Source: JANNAV01 sp031384695 (lineage in GTDB: Bacteria; Pseudomonadota; Alphaproteobacteria; Rhodobacterales; Rhodobacteraceae). From it: 6,461 bases of DNA. The stretch spans positions 1 through 6,461 of the forward strand of contig JANNAV010000345.1 of NCBI GenBank assembly GCA_031384695.1. The letters are read 5' to 3'. The stretch's first letter is position 1. Every line of letters begins with the position of its first letter. A program made the translations under genes and the position numbers. Shown piece by piece: positions 6,425-6,461 of the stretch. A model generated the notes under the pieces. It did not search any database, had not been told where the DNA came from, and saw only the letters and a program-made list of their open reading frames with translations.

Positions 6425-6448
6425 AACACAAGAACATTGTGTTTTTTT
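6425..6448 (+). terminator. Intrinsic (Rho-independent) terminator of the plus-strand unit
   Basis: A perfect 7-bp stem, AACACAA (6425-6431) with TTGTGTT (6437-6443), closes a 5-base loop GAACA and runs into seven consecutive T residues (6442-6448). It lies about 50 bases after the stop of the histidine kinase gene. The stem is AT-rich and so rather weak, but the T-tract and position fit a terminator. The surrounding 40 bases are strikingly AT-rich compared with the rest of the window. Confidence 0.75.
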
Positions 6449-6461
6449 ATTTGAAATTTTT

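Overview
The window looks like ordinary chromosomal DNA from a GC-rich alphaproteobacterium, most likely of the order Rhodobacterales (Rhodobacter/Roseobacter group). The evidence is the RpoH protein, which resembles the RpoHI type of that group; the psd-pssA gene order with the short soluble-type Psd; and a small single-pass membrane protein of a kind I associate with Rhodobacterales (DUF6476-like). No rRNA, tRNA, CRISPR array, insertion sequence or phage gene is visible. This is recognition from sequence alone; no database was searched.

Layout: the left two thirds (1-4201) is read on the minus strand, in transcription order rluD (23S rRNA pseudouridine synthase), rpoH (heat-shock sigma factor), psd (phosphatidylserine decarboxylase), pssA (phosphatidylserine synthase), then a Gfo/Idh/MocA oxidoreductase that runs off the left edge. 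psd and pssA are separated by 4 bases and form a two-step phosphatidylethanolamine module. rpoH has its own leader with a promoter-like element; psd has a weak candidate promoter in the 87-base gap after rpoH. The right third (4200-6461) is read on the plus strand: a small membrane protein with five in-frame 18-bp tandem repeats, then a six-TM hybrid histidine kinase with its own receiver domain, closed by a hairpin/T-tract terminator at the right edge. The start codons of the two divergent arms overlap within a single CATG (4199-4202).

How the genes fit together: most are housekeeping (ribosome modification, heat-shock control, phospholipid synthesis). The less ordinary part is the plus-strand pair: an uncharacterised membrane protein with an expanded periplasmic repeat next to an orphan-looking hybrid sensor kinase. 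I did not find a clear new multi-gene system; the most distinctive signals are the minisatellite-like repeat, the overlapping divergent starts and the palindrome on the rpoH promoter. There is no gene-free stretch longer than about 130 bases.
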